NCBI RefSeq assembly: GCF_020080835.1
Contig: NC_058166.1
Span: 15,959,043 to 16,023,042 of the forward strand
Direction of reading: 5' to 3'
DNA: 64,000 bases
Source: Cotesia glomerata
Lineage: Eukaryota > Arthropoda > Insecta > Hymenoptera > Braconidae
Part shown: piece by piece, positions 1 through 13,700 of the stretch
Numbering within the stretch: position 1 is the first letter of the stretch
Layout: every line of letters begins with the position of its first letter
Translations under genes and position numbers: made by a program
The notes under the pieces: generated by a model
Seen by the model: the letters and a program-made list of their open reading frames with translations, nothing else
Database searches by the model: none
Told to the model about the DNA's origin: nothing

Positions 1-71
1 ATTTTAAGCTTATTATTATTATTATTAGTTATTTAGTAAAAATTTTTTTAATTAATTTCTAATAATAAGAA

Positions 72-1506
72 CTAGCAACCTTGCAGCCACTATGTGGCTG
101 CCGTAACTTGTGAAGTATAAATAAATGAAATTTTGCTTTATTAAATACTGCTTTTTGTTAAATTGCACTGTACTTTCTTAACTATTAAAATTTATAAAGA
201 TATAAGCTCATTCTGATGTTACACTCATTAAGACCTTTCATTTGAGTACCCACATCAATTTTTCATATATTTATATATATATATATATATGTATATATGA
301 AAAATATACCAAAATGCATGTGGGTACTCTAATGAAAGCTCTTGATGAATGTAACTCCAGGATGAGCTTATATCGTTAAATATATCATCAGTGAACAAAT
401 ACAACGTCATTGTTTTATTATTCATATTTTTAGAGATATAAGCTCATCCTGATGTTACATTTATCAAGACCTTTCATTTGAGTACCCACAAGCGTTTTGA
501 TATATTTTTCATATATACATATATGTAATATATATAAGTATATGAAATATATGAAAAATTGATGTGGGTACTCAAATGAAAGGTCTTAATGAATGTAACA
601 TCGGGATGAGCTTATATCTTTAAAAATGTCAATAGTTCACAAAATACAGGGTCATTTCTTAATTATTGACATTTTTAAAGATACAAGCTCATCCCGATGT
701 TACACCCATCAAGAGCTTTCATTTGAGTACCCACATACATTTTGATATATTTTTCATATATACATATATATATAATGTATATAAATATATGAAAAATTGA
801 TGTGGGTACTCAAATGAAAGATCTCAATGAGTGTAACATCAGAATGGGCTTATATCTTGGAAAATGTCAATAATTAAGAAGTTATATTGTATTTTGTCAA
901 CTTGACATATTTTTAAAAATATAAGCTCATCATGATGTTACACTCATAGAGACCTTTCATTTGAGTACCCACATGCATTTTGATATAATTTTCATATATA
1001 CATATATGTTATATATATAAATATATGAAATATATGAAAAATTGATGTGGGTACTTAAATGAAAGGTCTCGATGAGTATAATGTCGGGGTAAGCTTATAT
1101 CGTTAAAAATATCATCATTGGACAAATTATAACGTCATTGATTTATTATTGACATTTTTTAAGATATAAGCTCATCCTGATGTTACACTCATCAATAGCT
1201 TTCATTTGAGTACCCCCATGCATTTTGATATATTTTTCATATATACATTATATGTAATATATAAAAATATATGAAAAATTGATGTGGGTGCTCAAATGAA
1301 AGGTCTCGATGAGTGTAACATCGGGATGAGCTTATATCTTTAAAAATGTCAATTGTTCACTAGATACAAGGCCATTTCTTAATCATGTATCTAGAGATAG
1401 AGCATTTTTGAATGCAGCCTAAATACTCATCATAATAAATTGACAATAATATAAAACCTTCAAAAGGCACAAATTCAAGTCTAGTCTTATTATCTTAATA
1501 ATATAA
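72..1506 (-). mobile_element. Non-autonomous Helitron, palindromic-array type (H1)
   Basis: The 3' end lies at left: on the minus strand it reads hairpin, eight bases, CTAG, then T. The hairpin arms are 84-90 and 94-100. The 5' end at right is decayed (ATATAAAT instead of ATATAGAT). The body holds five units of 236-245 bp, each a dyad of TTTCATTTGAGTACCCACAT and its complement around a TA-rich centre (first boxes near 236, 472, 717, 955 and 1200). It lies beyond or within the last THOC2 intron. Confidence 0.85.
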
Positions 1507-1541
1507 ATAATAACAATTATAATAATGATAAATAAATTTAC

Positions 1542-1751
1542 TGGTAAGTTTGACTTGGAGTCCGTTTATCCCGTTGATCTTTAGTGTCTTTATCAACTCT
1601 TGTATCTCCATTGCTACTGACTTCTTTAGCAGGAACTCCATTGCTTGTTTTTTCAGAAGTTTCAGTGTTGCTAGTTTCTTGCGTTTTTCCCGCCTGTTAA
1701 ATTATCAAGCTTAATATTAATAACCACAATAATAAATTATTTACAATAAAA

Positions 1752-1791
<40 letters not shown>

Positions 1792-4700
1792 ACCTTATCA
1801 CCAACATGATGAAAATCAGATTCACGAATCATTTGGGGCGCTTTAGCCTTCAGTTGTCCACAATACGAAGTCGCGAGCACATGCAAATCTTGTCGCTGCC
1901 CGCGTTCTTCTTCACGAACCTTCTCAACTTTCCGCTCCAAAATCTGTGATAATTTAGCAAGTACCGGGAAATGCGGTAGAATTTTAATCAATATAATTAA
2001 GGAATTACGTATTTGTACGTAGTCTTTCGAATCCAAACAGACAACAATTGCCTAAAGTACCAAAACAAAATTATTATTAGTAAAATTAAGATAATATTTT
2101 TTTTTTATTATCTACTGATTATTGATTAATATTTTATGAATAAAATTATACCTTAGTAATTTTATAATGCCATTTATGACACACGTGTCTGTAATTTTCA
2201 AATCCAACCATATCATTAGCTTCCGAGAATTGATTACTTACTCGGAATTTAGTAACAAATCCAGGATAATTGCTACATTCTTTATCAAATATAGCTTTTT
2301 CAGAATGCCATCTCATTACAGTTTCAAGCATGGCACAGAGAAAACGTCCGTAACGATTAGCTTCATTTTCCGTGCAAGAAGTTACTGAGTAAGTGATATC
2401 ACAAAATAGCTTAAATTTATAAATAAATAAATGATTAATTTATTATTTCACTTATTATTTTATATAATTATTTATTATTAATTATGAATTTTAGTATTTA
2501 AAGATTACTTACTCTGTCGTAACATAAAAGGGTGGAAAAATTAGCAGTCTTGAGTGAATGGATAGTATGAACAAATTTAGCGCAGTACATCGCGTCAACA
2601 GTTGTGAAAGTACATCTTGGGAACAAACAAAGTTGTAAGAATTGTGTGATTGTTTCATTTTTTGCGGACTTAGCACTTCGTGATAAAAACCATGAATCTT
2701 TTTCTTGCCTAAAAAAATATTAAAAGTTTATAACATTAAATATTTTAATAATTTAAACATTAACTAGCAACCTTGCAGTCACTATGTGACTGCCGTGACT
2801 TGTGAACTATAAATAAATAAAATTTTACTGTATTAACTAATGACTTTTGTTAAATTGCACTGTACTTTCTTAAATATTGACGTTTTTAAAGATATAAGGT
2901 CATCCTGATGTTACACTTGTCAAGAGCTTTTATTTAAGTACCCACATGCATTTTTGATATATTTTTCATATATACATATATATAATGTATATAAATATAT
3001 AAAATATATGAAAAATTGATGTGGGTATTCGAATGAAAGGTCCCGATGAGTGTAACTCCAGGATGAGCTTATATTGCTAAAAATATAATTAGTGGACAAA
3101 ATACAACGTCATTGTTTTATTATTCACATTTTTTAAGATATAAGCTCATCTTGACGTTACACTCATCAAGAGCTATCATTTGAGTACCCATATGCATTTT
3201 GATATATTTTTCATATATACATATATGTAATATATATAAATATAAGAAAAATTGATGTGGGTACTCAAATGAGAGGTCTCGATGAGTGTAACATCGGGAT
3301 GAGCTTATATCTTTAAAAATATCATTAGTTGACAAGATAAAATGTCATTGCTTCATTATTCATATTTTTTAAGATATAAGCTCATCCTAATGTTACACTC
3401 ATCAAGAGCTTTCATTTGAGTACCCACATGCATTTTTGATATATTTTTCATATATTCATATATATAAATATATAAAGAAATACATGAAAAATTGATGTGG
3501 GTACTCAAATGAAAGGTCTTAATGAGTATAACATCGAGATGAGCTTATATCTTTAATAATATTATTAGTTCTCAAAATACAAGGTCATTGCTTCATTATT
3601 CATATTTTTTAAGATATAAGCTCATCCTAATGTTACACTCATCAAGAGCTTTCATTTGAGTACCCACATGCATTTTTGATATATTTTTCATATATTCATA
3701 TATATAAATATATAAAATATATGAAAAATTGATGTAGGTACTCAAATGAAAGGTCTCGATGAGTGTAATATCAGGATGAGCTTATATCTTTAAAAATGTC
3801 AATAGTTTAAGAGATACAGGATCATTTCTTAATTATGTACCTAGAGATAGAGAATTTTTGAATGCAGCCTTAAATACTTATCATCATAAATTGACTATTG
3901 GTAAAAATGATATAAGACCATGGAAAGGCTCCAGGTCAATACTTTTCCAACGATACCAAATTAACCATAAAAACCCATTTTATCATATAAATACACTGGC
4001 CTCAAAATTTTGCTGACTTTCTCAATAATATAGATTAAAAATTAAATTACCGTAAATACGCAAAGACTTTTTCAACATGTTCTTCCTGCTTTCGTTTTTC
4101 ATCCTGCAACTTTTCAATCAGCGCAGTGTAACGATCTTGTTCTTTTTTGCCTTTGCTAACATTCTGTAATTCGTAAATAAATTTATTAAATCTCATTTTT
4201 AATTTTTTAGACAAGTAGAGTAGCAAAAAAAATGATAAAATAAACCTACCATGTCTTTGGAATCAGCAACTATGGCAGCTTGCTGTTTTAGCTTGGTTAT
4301 TTCACGATGATAACTGTCAGCGGGGACAAAGAGATCGTACATGGATAAGGACCAGAAAGTCACAAGGAACTGAGGTGAAATGTCTTCCCATACTTTTAGA
4401 GGGTGTAAGGGTCTGACAGACAGTGCTATGGGTGCCATTACGTTCTGAGCAGCTTCTGCCCATTTAGATTGCTTCAACGCCGAAGACATTTTTTTGTAAT
4501 TTGGATCAGCTTTACGCAAAACGTCATACTTCATCTATAATATTTTTTGCAATTAAAATTAAATATTCAATTATAAAATCAAATATTCAATTATGAAATT
4601 AAATATTTAATTATGAAATAAAAATTTTAATTAATAATTATTTGAGCTTACATTGATAGCATGAGCAAACATTGGACGTGCAAGGAAAAATGCTACATCA

Positions 4701-7700
4701 GCATGGATGTGATAATCTTGAAGCATTCCATGAATACTTGGTAATTTTTCGACATACTCATCTACTGTTAGTGTAGACCCTAAGAATGTACCAAATTGCA
4801 CGAGCGTATCGTGACATTGATCATAAAGTTTTCCTAAAAAACAATTTCAACAAAATTATTTTTTTTTTTTTTATATAAATTATTTTAAAAATAAAAATAT
4901 TTCAATTTTTAACTGAGATTTTTTATATTCTTACACATAAACCTGTAATGATTTTTAAAATCTGTTGAAAAGTTAAAATTAATTAAACAGTATTTTTTTT
5001 TAAGCAACATTATTTTATCATTATTAAAGCCAAGATTTTTGCTTTAATTTCAAAATAACAATTAATAATTAATGGTATTAAATTTGTAATATTACGATAA
5101 AAATATTGGCCGTATATAAAAATTAAATTTTATAAAAATAAAAAAATCTTTAATAATTTTTTATTAGGACCTCTAAGCCGTAAAGATGGCCTATTTTCAA
5201 CAATTTTTTTTTAATAGAAAAAATGAAATATTTTATTCAAACTTTTTACTGTCTTAAAGATACATGTTTAATAAGGAATTACTAAAATTAAAAAAAAAAA
5301 AATATTAAAAACTCTGCTAATGTGACGTCATTTCCGGCGAGCTCTCGGAAAAAAGATGCATCCGCGTGGACAGCAGAACTCCTAGCAGGATTATTTGAAG
5401 TGAAAAAAAAAAATATGTGCTTTAGTTAAGACTTCAAACTAGGTTTTGAACTAAGGGAAAAAAAATAAAAATTGGATTTTTGGCAGAGGTTTTTATAAAA
5501 AAATTAAAAATTTGGCTAAAATTTCGCGGCATTTTTTTTTAAATAGTTGTAATTAAAACAAAAATTCTTCGTTCAAGACCTTGTAAATTATATCTCGAAG
5601 ACCTATCTAAAATTTCATCAAGATCGGTTGAGTAGTTCTCGAGAAATATTGACCACCGTCTTTGAAAACAGTTTTGAGAAAAACGTGTTTAAAGTTTTGA
5701 GTGAATACAACAGCGCCTTGAGCTTGCAACTTTTTATAACTGTATCTCCGAAACTATTATTCGAATCGATTTGAAACTTTAGGACAATATTCTAGAGATG
5801 TTGTAGAATTTAATAAGACAAAAAAAATTGGTTTTTTAAAACCGTGAAATCCATGTAGCCCCTTAATGAAAATTTTTATTATGAATCTTTAATTTGAAAT
5901 TATGGTAAAAATATTAATCGTGTAAAAAAATCATAAGATACATTTTTTTTTTATAAAATTAAAGTTTCTACAACTTTTCTTCGAAAAGTTTTTTTATAAG
6001 ACCAACACAGCCGTAACAATAATAATTGTTTAAGCCATTTATTTTGAAATTAAGGCAAAAATCTTGGCCCTAATCGTTATTTATTAAATAAAAATTCTAA
6101 ATAACTAAAAATAAACCTTATAAAAATTTTTGAAGATAAACTTACCGACAAGTTTAAGATGAGATTGGTCAGTTTCACGATAAACAACACAATGTTTTTG
6201 CTGCGCCATCAACAAACACAAAGCCACAGCTAAATCATTTTCCGAGAGAGCTTCTTTAAGTCTCAACGATGATTTTTTCGTATTACGAACTTGACTAAAA
6301 TAGCCGGCTTCATTTTTAAGTAAATCGCCACCGGCCATTGCGTCTAATTGATCGGAGGTCATTTCCTCAGCAGCTTCCACTCCGGCCATTTTCTGGACGA
6401 TTTCTTTGAGTATCAACAGATCCAAACTACGAAAAATAATTATTAATATAAATCAATTTTTATTAATATAATAATTAATCTTATAATTAAAATGTACACC
6501 GGGGTCGAGAAAACTTGGAAGCTTAGAGGAACTTTAAATGAATTACTCTTGATTGTAATTAAAATTTAAAAATACTCCGAGTCTATTGCCAGCCGAATAA
6601 ATTGATCACGATTTCTTGTATTTAAATAAAAAGATTTCCATTAACTCACATGACTAGCGATCTCTAAACAATCCTCGTTAAAATAATGGCTGAAATTAAA
6701 TTTAAAAACTTAAGTAGTCTATTCTATTGTCTAAGTATAGAAAAAAAATATTTTTTTAAATTCAAGAAAGCAGAAACAAAAAAAAGTAAGCCAGGAATTT
6801 AAATACCACAAACCATTTAAATCCACTGGCATTGAAAGAATTCTTGAAAAAATATTCCTTGAGTAAACAACGTGACGTAGATAGATCTGGTCATAGACAT
6901 CGAAGAATTTTTGTAAATTCCACATCGACATAAACACATATATATATACATATATCAAGTAACTAGTAAATGGCTCATGTTTCCAAGAATTTGACCCCGT
7001 GATATTTTTCCTATTCTTGTTTACATTTATCCATTTTTTTTGTTAAAATACCTTTTCTGTGCTTTCAGTTGATTAGCAACATACTGAAGCAGCCCGGTTA
7101 ATTCAATGTTGTACTTTTTAAATATCGCGCCGCAGAAAGACGCCAAGGACTGCAGCCAAAGTGAAATACTATTGCCATCGTGCTTTAATCTGTCACGATC
7201 TGCACCAGCTAATGCTTCTACAAGACAGTAGCCCAATACGTCGTATGAAATGTTAGTTAAATATTTAAGTGAATCCACTACAGGTCCTGAAAGTTATTTT
7301 GTCAGTTAATATATGTCCAAGTATATATAGGGTAGAAGTACCATTTATTGTCAGTATACACTAATAGAAGGATTTGTTTATATTTATTTATTTCGCGTTA
7401 CTAGAACCATAAGTCTGCAGAACCATAAGGGCGTATAAAATAATTTTTTTTGCTCCAATCAATGTAAAAATGTTGAAAATATTAACATCTATGGAAAAAA
7501 CGAAAAAAAAAATTTTTTTTTTGTGATACGCCCTTATGGTTTTAAGAAAACATTTTTCTAAAACCATAAGGGCGTATCCTGTTTTTTCGGTTTATTATCA
7601 ATTATGGGTCAGAGTAAGAAAAAAAATTGCAAAGGTAATAGAATATCACTCCACAACTTGATTTATGTCAACAAATATTTATCTAAGTGAGAAAACTAAT

Positions 7701-10700
7701 AAAAAATTAAGGAAAAATAAATTCATCAGAGTATTACTCCAATGCCATCTCCATCGTCAGGATCATCTGTGTCTAAGATTATAAAAGTAAAAAAAAAGAT
7801 TTCTTAATTTTTTTTTTAAATAGATAATGACAAAAAAATTTATAAACTATGACCATGACTGTAAATTAAACTTTGATAATACCGATGATATTTTGTGGGA
7901 CAGTGCCTGATGTACAAAAATGATTTAGGTCATCAAACTTGCTTCAAGATATTGGTATTGAAGAATCATAACAATTCTCAAGAACAAAGTTATTTTTGAA
8001 TGACTTTTTTAAAATTACAGTTCTAAATGGCTTACAAAACTCTTTTGTTAATTGTAAATAGATCTGAAGTAAAAAAAAAATCAATTTTGAAAAACTTTGA
8101 GGGTAATTTTATTAACTTGAAGACATACCGATTGTTTTCAAGTTGTTATGAATTTATTTTTTCTTGATTTTTCATTCGTTTTTTCATTCAAATAAATATT
8201 TGTTGATATAAATTAAGTTGTGGAGTGATAATTTTTATCACCTTTGCAATTTTTTTTTCTTACTCCGACCTATAATTGATAATAAACCGAAAAAACAGGA
8301 TACGCACTTATGGTTTTAGAAAAATGTTTTCTTAAAACAATAAGGGCATATCGCAAAAAAATTTTTTTTTTGTTTTTTCCATAGATGTTAATGTTTTCAA
8401 TATTTTTACATTGATTGGAGCAAAAAAAAATTTTTTTATACGCCCTTATGGTTCTCGTAACGCGATTTATTTATTCAAATTTAAATGCCAAAGCAAAAAG
8501 CCAGATGGCAATTTTTATAGTTAAAAATATTTCTTAATATTTAACAAATCATTTATTAAAGACAACTTTTTAGTCCTTAACAAATATTTCTTAGTATTTA
8601 GAAAAAATTTATTAATATTTAATAAATAAATAAAGTAAAAGACCCCATTAGTAGCACTTTTTCTTTCAATGAAAAAATGTTCTACTTGGAATAAAAATTG
8701 AAAATTTTTTTGATCTAAAAGTCTTAAAAATTAGAAACAATATATTCGTTATTGAAATGAATGATTTCATTAATTGAATAAGTACCAAAATCGAAGAAAG
8801 TGTCAGTAATGGGGTCTTTTACCCTATTAGATTTATTAAATACAAACAAATTATTTTAAATATTAACAAATATTTCTAACTGTAAACAAATCCTTCTATC
8901 AGTGTACCTTTTTGGCCACTTTATTTTCAAATTATTGTATAAATATTTTTATAAGCACAAGACTTTATGAATTCAATTCGTATTAATCTACTAATTCATA
9001 AATTCTACAAAAATTCTACTTGAATAGTTAAATTTTTTACAAATTAATTAAAATTTCAAGTGACCAAAAATAGTTCTAAAATGACCAAAACCGATACTTT
9101 TACCTTATTTATATAAACTTCACTGAGAGAAAAAATTTCTTTTGAAAAAAATTAACAATGTAGTAATAACAAATTAATTTGTTGAAAATTTGGAATAATT
9201 TTATTTTTTGGCTTAAAAAAATAAAAATTTTTCTCAAAATAATTTTTTCGTTAAAAAAAAAGTTGATTAGATTTGAAGAAAAAAAAATTTCAGGTAGACA
9301 ATTTGTGAATTTTTATTCAAAATTTTTTTTTCTAAATCAAAAAAACTTTAATTTAACAAGAAAATTGACATGAGAATTTAAATTTGGATTTTCATTACTA
9401 TCAAATCAAATTATCAATTTAGCAACCTATCATTATGATTCAAATTTAAATTACTATCAAAAAAATTTGGTAAATATTTATAAGCGGGGTCAACCACTTT
9501 AATTTTCATTTTTTTGAACGAAATTTCTATTCGATTTTATTGATATATTTTTTTTTAAATAGATAAAAAAAAATGAACAATTTAGAAAAAAAAAGTTGAT
9601 TATCACAATTTTAACAAATTTTCAAAAAAAATACTTAATAAATTTTTTAGAAAATTGTGATATTCAATTTTTTTTTTAATTGTTCGTTTTTTTATGTACT
9701 TTTCAAAAAAAGATAAAATAGAAATTTTATCCAAAAACATAAAAGCCAAATTTTTTTTCAACTTTTGAAGGCAAAGAAAGTTATCGAAATCTTTATTTTT
9801 TTTTTTTTTTTTTTTTTTACGACACTTGTTATCATAAATGTGCTGTAAAAAACAAGCAGAATCAAAAAAAAAATTGAAAATGTTAATTTTTCACTTAGAT
9901 ATGGCCAAAAATAGGGTGGACCCCACTTGTAAATAATTACTAAAATTTTTATGATAATATTGCTATATATGTCGTAGTCTTTTCGCAAAATCTGTCATTT
10001 CATGAAATACCTAGGCACTTCCAGAAGCGTCGGCGTTTAGTGAAAAATATTTAAATTGCATTATCAGCCTAGGTATTTCATGAAATGACCACTTTGTGCC
10101 AGCATCTCGTGTTTAAAGCCAAGATAAATAATCAGACGCATAGAACAGTTGGGCTTTTCATGTAATACCTATTGTACACATCTTGGCACGTTGAATAAAG
10201 AAAAAAAAAGGAAGGAATAAAAGCAAATACAGATTAATTTGTAAAAAAATATAACGAATATTTTGGAAAACAACCTAACAAACGACCGAATACTTCAGTT
10301 TACTAAAAAAAGGTAAATATTATACGGTCGTTTGTTAGGTTGTTTTTCATAACATTCGTTATATTTTTCTACAAACAAATCTTTATTCGCTTTTATTCCT
10401 TCCATTTTTAAATATTATTAATTTTTAACTTCCCGCTAAGAAAATTGAAAATTTTAAAAAATCGGGAAGTTATTGGTTTTACCCATAATATTTACCTTTT
10501 CTTAAGTAAACTGAAGTATACGGTCGTTTGTTATCTTGTTTTCCATAATATTCGTTATATTTTTTTACAAACTAATCTGTATTTGCTTTTATTACTTCCT
10601 TTTTTTTTAATGTTATTAATTTTTTTTTTCTTTATTTAACGTGCCAAGATGTATAATAGGTATTACATGTAAAGCCCAACTTCAATTCTTATTTATTAAA

Positions 10701-13700
10701 AAGATTTCTTCTTAAATTTGTGATTTTAAAACTTAAGATATAATAAATTAGTAAAATGTAAAAAAAAAAATTTTATTAATTTTATTAAAATAAAAAATGT
10801 ATTTAAAAAATAAAAATAACAAATTCAACTTTTTGCAAAAACAATCTGAATAAAAAAAATTTGAAAATGTTAATTTTTCACCTAGTTATGACCCAAAATG
10901 AGTTTGACCCCACTTGTAAATAATTACCAAAAAATTTTGGAATTCTTCAACTCAGAATAAAAATCATTAAAAATTTTCACCAAATTTTTTTTCAAAAAAA
11001 AATTATTTTTCTTAGTTTAAATAATTTTCCACCCTATAAAAAACTTACCGATCAAATTATCATAAAGTTGAATTTGAATAAGAATATAATCAAAAAGAAC
11101 TCCAGGAGACGAGTGAGTAAGTTTGCCAATAGACCTTCCAACAGGTTTAATAGTCTCCTTACTAACACGCTTCATGATAGCTTTGATTTTTTTCTGAGCG
11201 TCAGCACGTTTTCTCAACAAAGCCGCGTGCTGAAGAGGAGTATCATTCTTCCACCTTGCGTACAGACAATACCTATTTTGATACGGAAAGTACTTAAGAA
11301 TGTTCCACATTTCCTCCGCGACACAGCAATTGCAGTCCATGAAAGATAGTGAGGGGAGCAGAGCAACGTCAAGAATAGTAATTATGTCATAATAAATAGT
11401 ATTGGATTTATCGATTGGCTGTTTGCCCGAGTCCAGCGGACACTCTTTGATAGCAACGTGACACAACCTCATTATTTTGTACATAAGAATAGGATCGTGG
11501 TGTAAATTAGGTCCCAAAATAATCAACATAGGCAGCAATTTGTCGTGAAGATCCGCGATGCTTTTAATCGGCTCCGGAGCTAGCCGGGACGTCGGAGGTT
11601 CAATTTTACGACCGGGTAATTTCGGAGTTACAACGCAGTGCTTGCGATAGACCGGCTCGATTAAAGACTGGATCAATTTGCACAGAGCAAGTGCAATAGG
11701 TCGTTGATCAGTCATACAGTGGTCCGGTAATTTATTAAACAATTTCTGAGCCACGTCCCAAGCTCCGATTTCAAGCAAAGCTTCGCAGAGTCCGAACCAT
11801 TGATTGCCGGTGTACTTATCATGAATTACTTCCTTTTCTTCCACTGGAGCTTCTTCCTTGTCTCTCGTTGATATCACGCTCATTTTACTTACGTACTCTT
11901 TAGCTTGACGCATCGTCTGCTCGTGGTCTTTTCTTATCGCCTTGTCGTCAGGCACCAGCCACGGTAAAATGTTATCCAAGTCAATCACACCGTGCTGGAG
12001 CATCAATGCAGTGACCTTCTGCAGGGAAAAAGGTGTCGCTTCGACATTCCCTCCGTATTTAAAACCCAATACTTCACACAGTACTTGGTGGTCGCTCATG
12101 TATGACCTTATTAGTGGGATGAACAACGCGTCATCCTGCGGTCTGTTTTCAAAGGTCTCGAGTATTATATCTAGCACTCGATTAGGATCGAGATTAAAGC
12201 AACCTGAAGATAAATTATTATCAATTTAAATACTATGGTGTAAATATTATTTTGTGCTTATTCTGATTTATTCTTAGAGAATTTTAAGAAGAAATTTTTT
12301 TAGTCAGTACTCTAGCAGATTGGAGTTATATTAGCAAAAAGTCATACCAATTAAGGACTTTACGATCTCCAATGTTGTTATCACTTGATCCGGAGATCTT
12401 TCTTGATTTAATTCTACTATTAGTTTTGAATAACCTTCACTTTCTTCACGGAACAAATTAAATTTTCGCTGCTTGTAGCTGAAATTAGTTCAATAAAAAG
12501 TTATACTCTATATTATATTATATTTTTTTTATAATACTAAAATTAGCAGACATCTGAAAATTTTTAGAGTTTCTATAACAAATTAATTATAAAAAAAAAA
12601 ATATTATTAAAAATTCACACTTATAATTTTTAAAAACTTCTACATCCCAGGCGTCACAAAAAAAATGTTGACTTTTTGATAGATTTCACTCAACAAGAAG
12701 TTAAAAAATTAATAATCGTCAACTTAAATTCAACAAAACATTAACAAAATAAAATTTGTACCACTTGGGACGTGGAATTTTTTTAATAAATTTTTTTCGT
12801 TATAATTTAATTATTATAAAAATCTAAAAAATTATTAGATATCTGTCAAATTTAGTACTATTTTTTTTAATAATAAAAATGGATACGTACTAAAGTTTAG
12901 TTTTAACTTTGATAAATTTTGTTTGAAAATTACGGTTCTTTAAAGTACCAACATCCTGGAGGGTATCAATTTCAAGACGTTCCTTCAAAGTTCTGTCTGT
13001 TAAAAACTAAAAAATTTTTTTTTTCAATTAAAAATACGTCATTTGATGAGAATTTATAATGGACTAATAAAATTTATCACTATTAATATCTCAAACCTTT
13101 TCGCTTTCTTTTACGATATAGTAAAAATTGTTGCGGTTGTCGTTGACCACTTCTGCATCTATCAGGGCAAATATATCCGCGACTGCTGACGCCACGCTGG
13201 GATCGATGGTCTGTAAAAATATAAATAATTATAATTAATAATTGTAAACATTAAATGACCTTAAATTAAAGTTAGCAGTCATTTTTGATATCGGTGATGA
13301 AAAAAAATTTCAGATAGTAGTTAGCATAATCCAGATTATACTCATTGTAATCTCCCATTTCACCCAGTAATATTTCTGATTATACCGCGTAAGACTACAC
13401 TGGATATACTCTGAGATAGTATCCTGGATAATTTGGATTATAGTCAGTAGAATCTTGGATTATACCCAGTGATATCTCCGTCATTTTTTTTTCTAGCGCC
13501 TGCGCACTTAGCATTATCATATCTATTATAGTTTAATAGTTAAATTCTTGTATTAGGTATATTTTCAAAATTTCGAGATTTGAGCACTACTCCATATTAT
13601 AAAAAATTAGGCTGGTTAAAACTTAATGCGAGAAGAGATTATTTCATAGCTTGTCTATTTTATAAAGAAATTAAACTAAATTATAATCAATTATTTAGAT

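Larger units (their letters stand above)
9875..10932. repeat. Direct repeats bracketing a TE cluster
   Basis: About 70 bp with GAAAATGTTAATTTTTCAC and GACCCCACTTGTAAATAATT occurs near 9875-9945 and again near 10862-10932, enclosing the 96-bp MITE and the AGTTGGGC foldback. Both copies diverge by several bases. It may be an older duplicated repeat end. Confidence 0.5.

Noticed and set aside
72..1506. Regularly spaced palindromic repeats resembling a CRISPR array
   Set aside because: Units are about 240 bp with no unique spacers and lie in introns of an animal genome. They belong to a Helitron.
9179..9373. Lys/Phe/Ile-rich frames in THOC2 intron 7
   Set aside because: Low-complexity translation of AT-rich DNA, with no homology or splice context.
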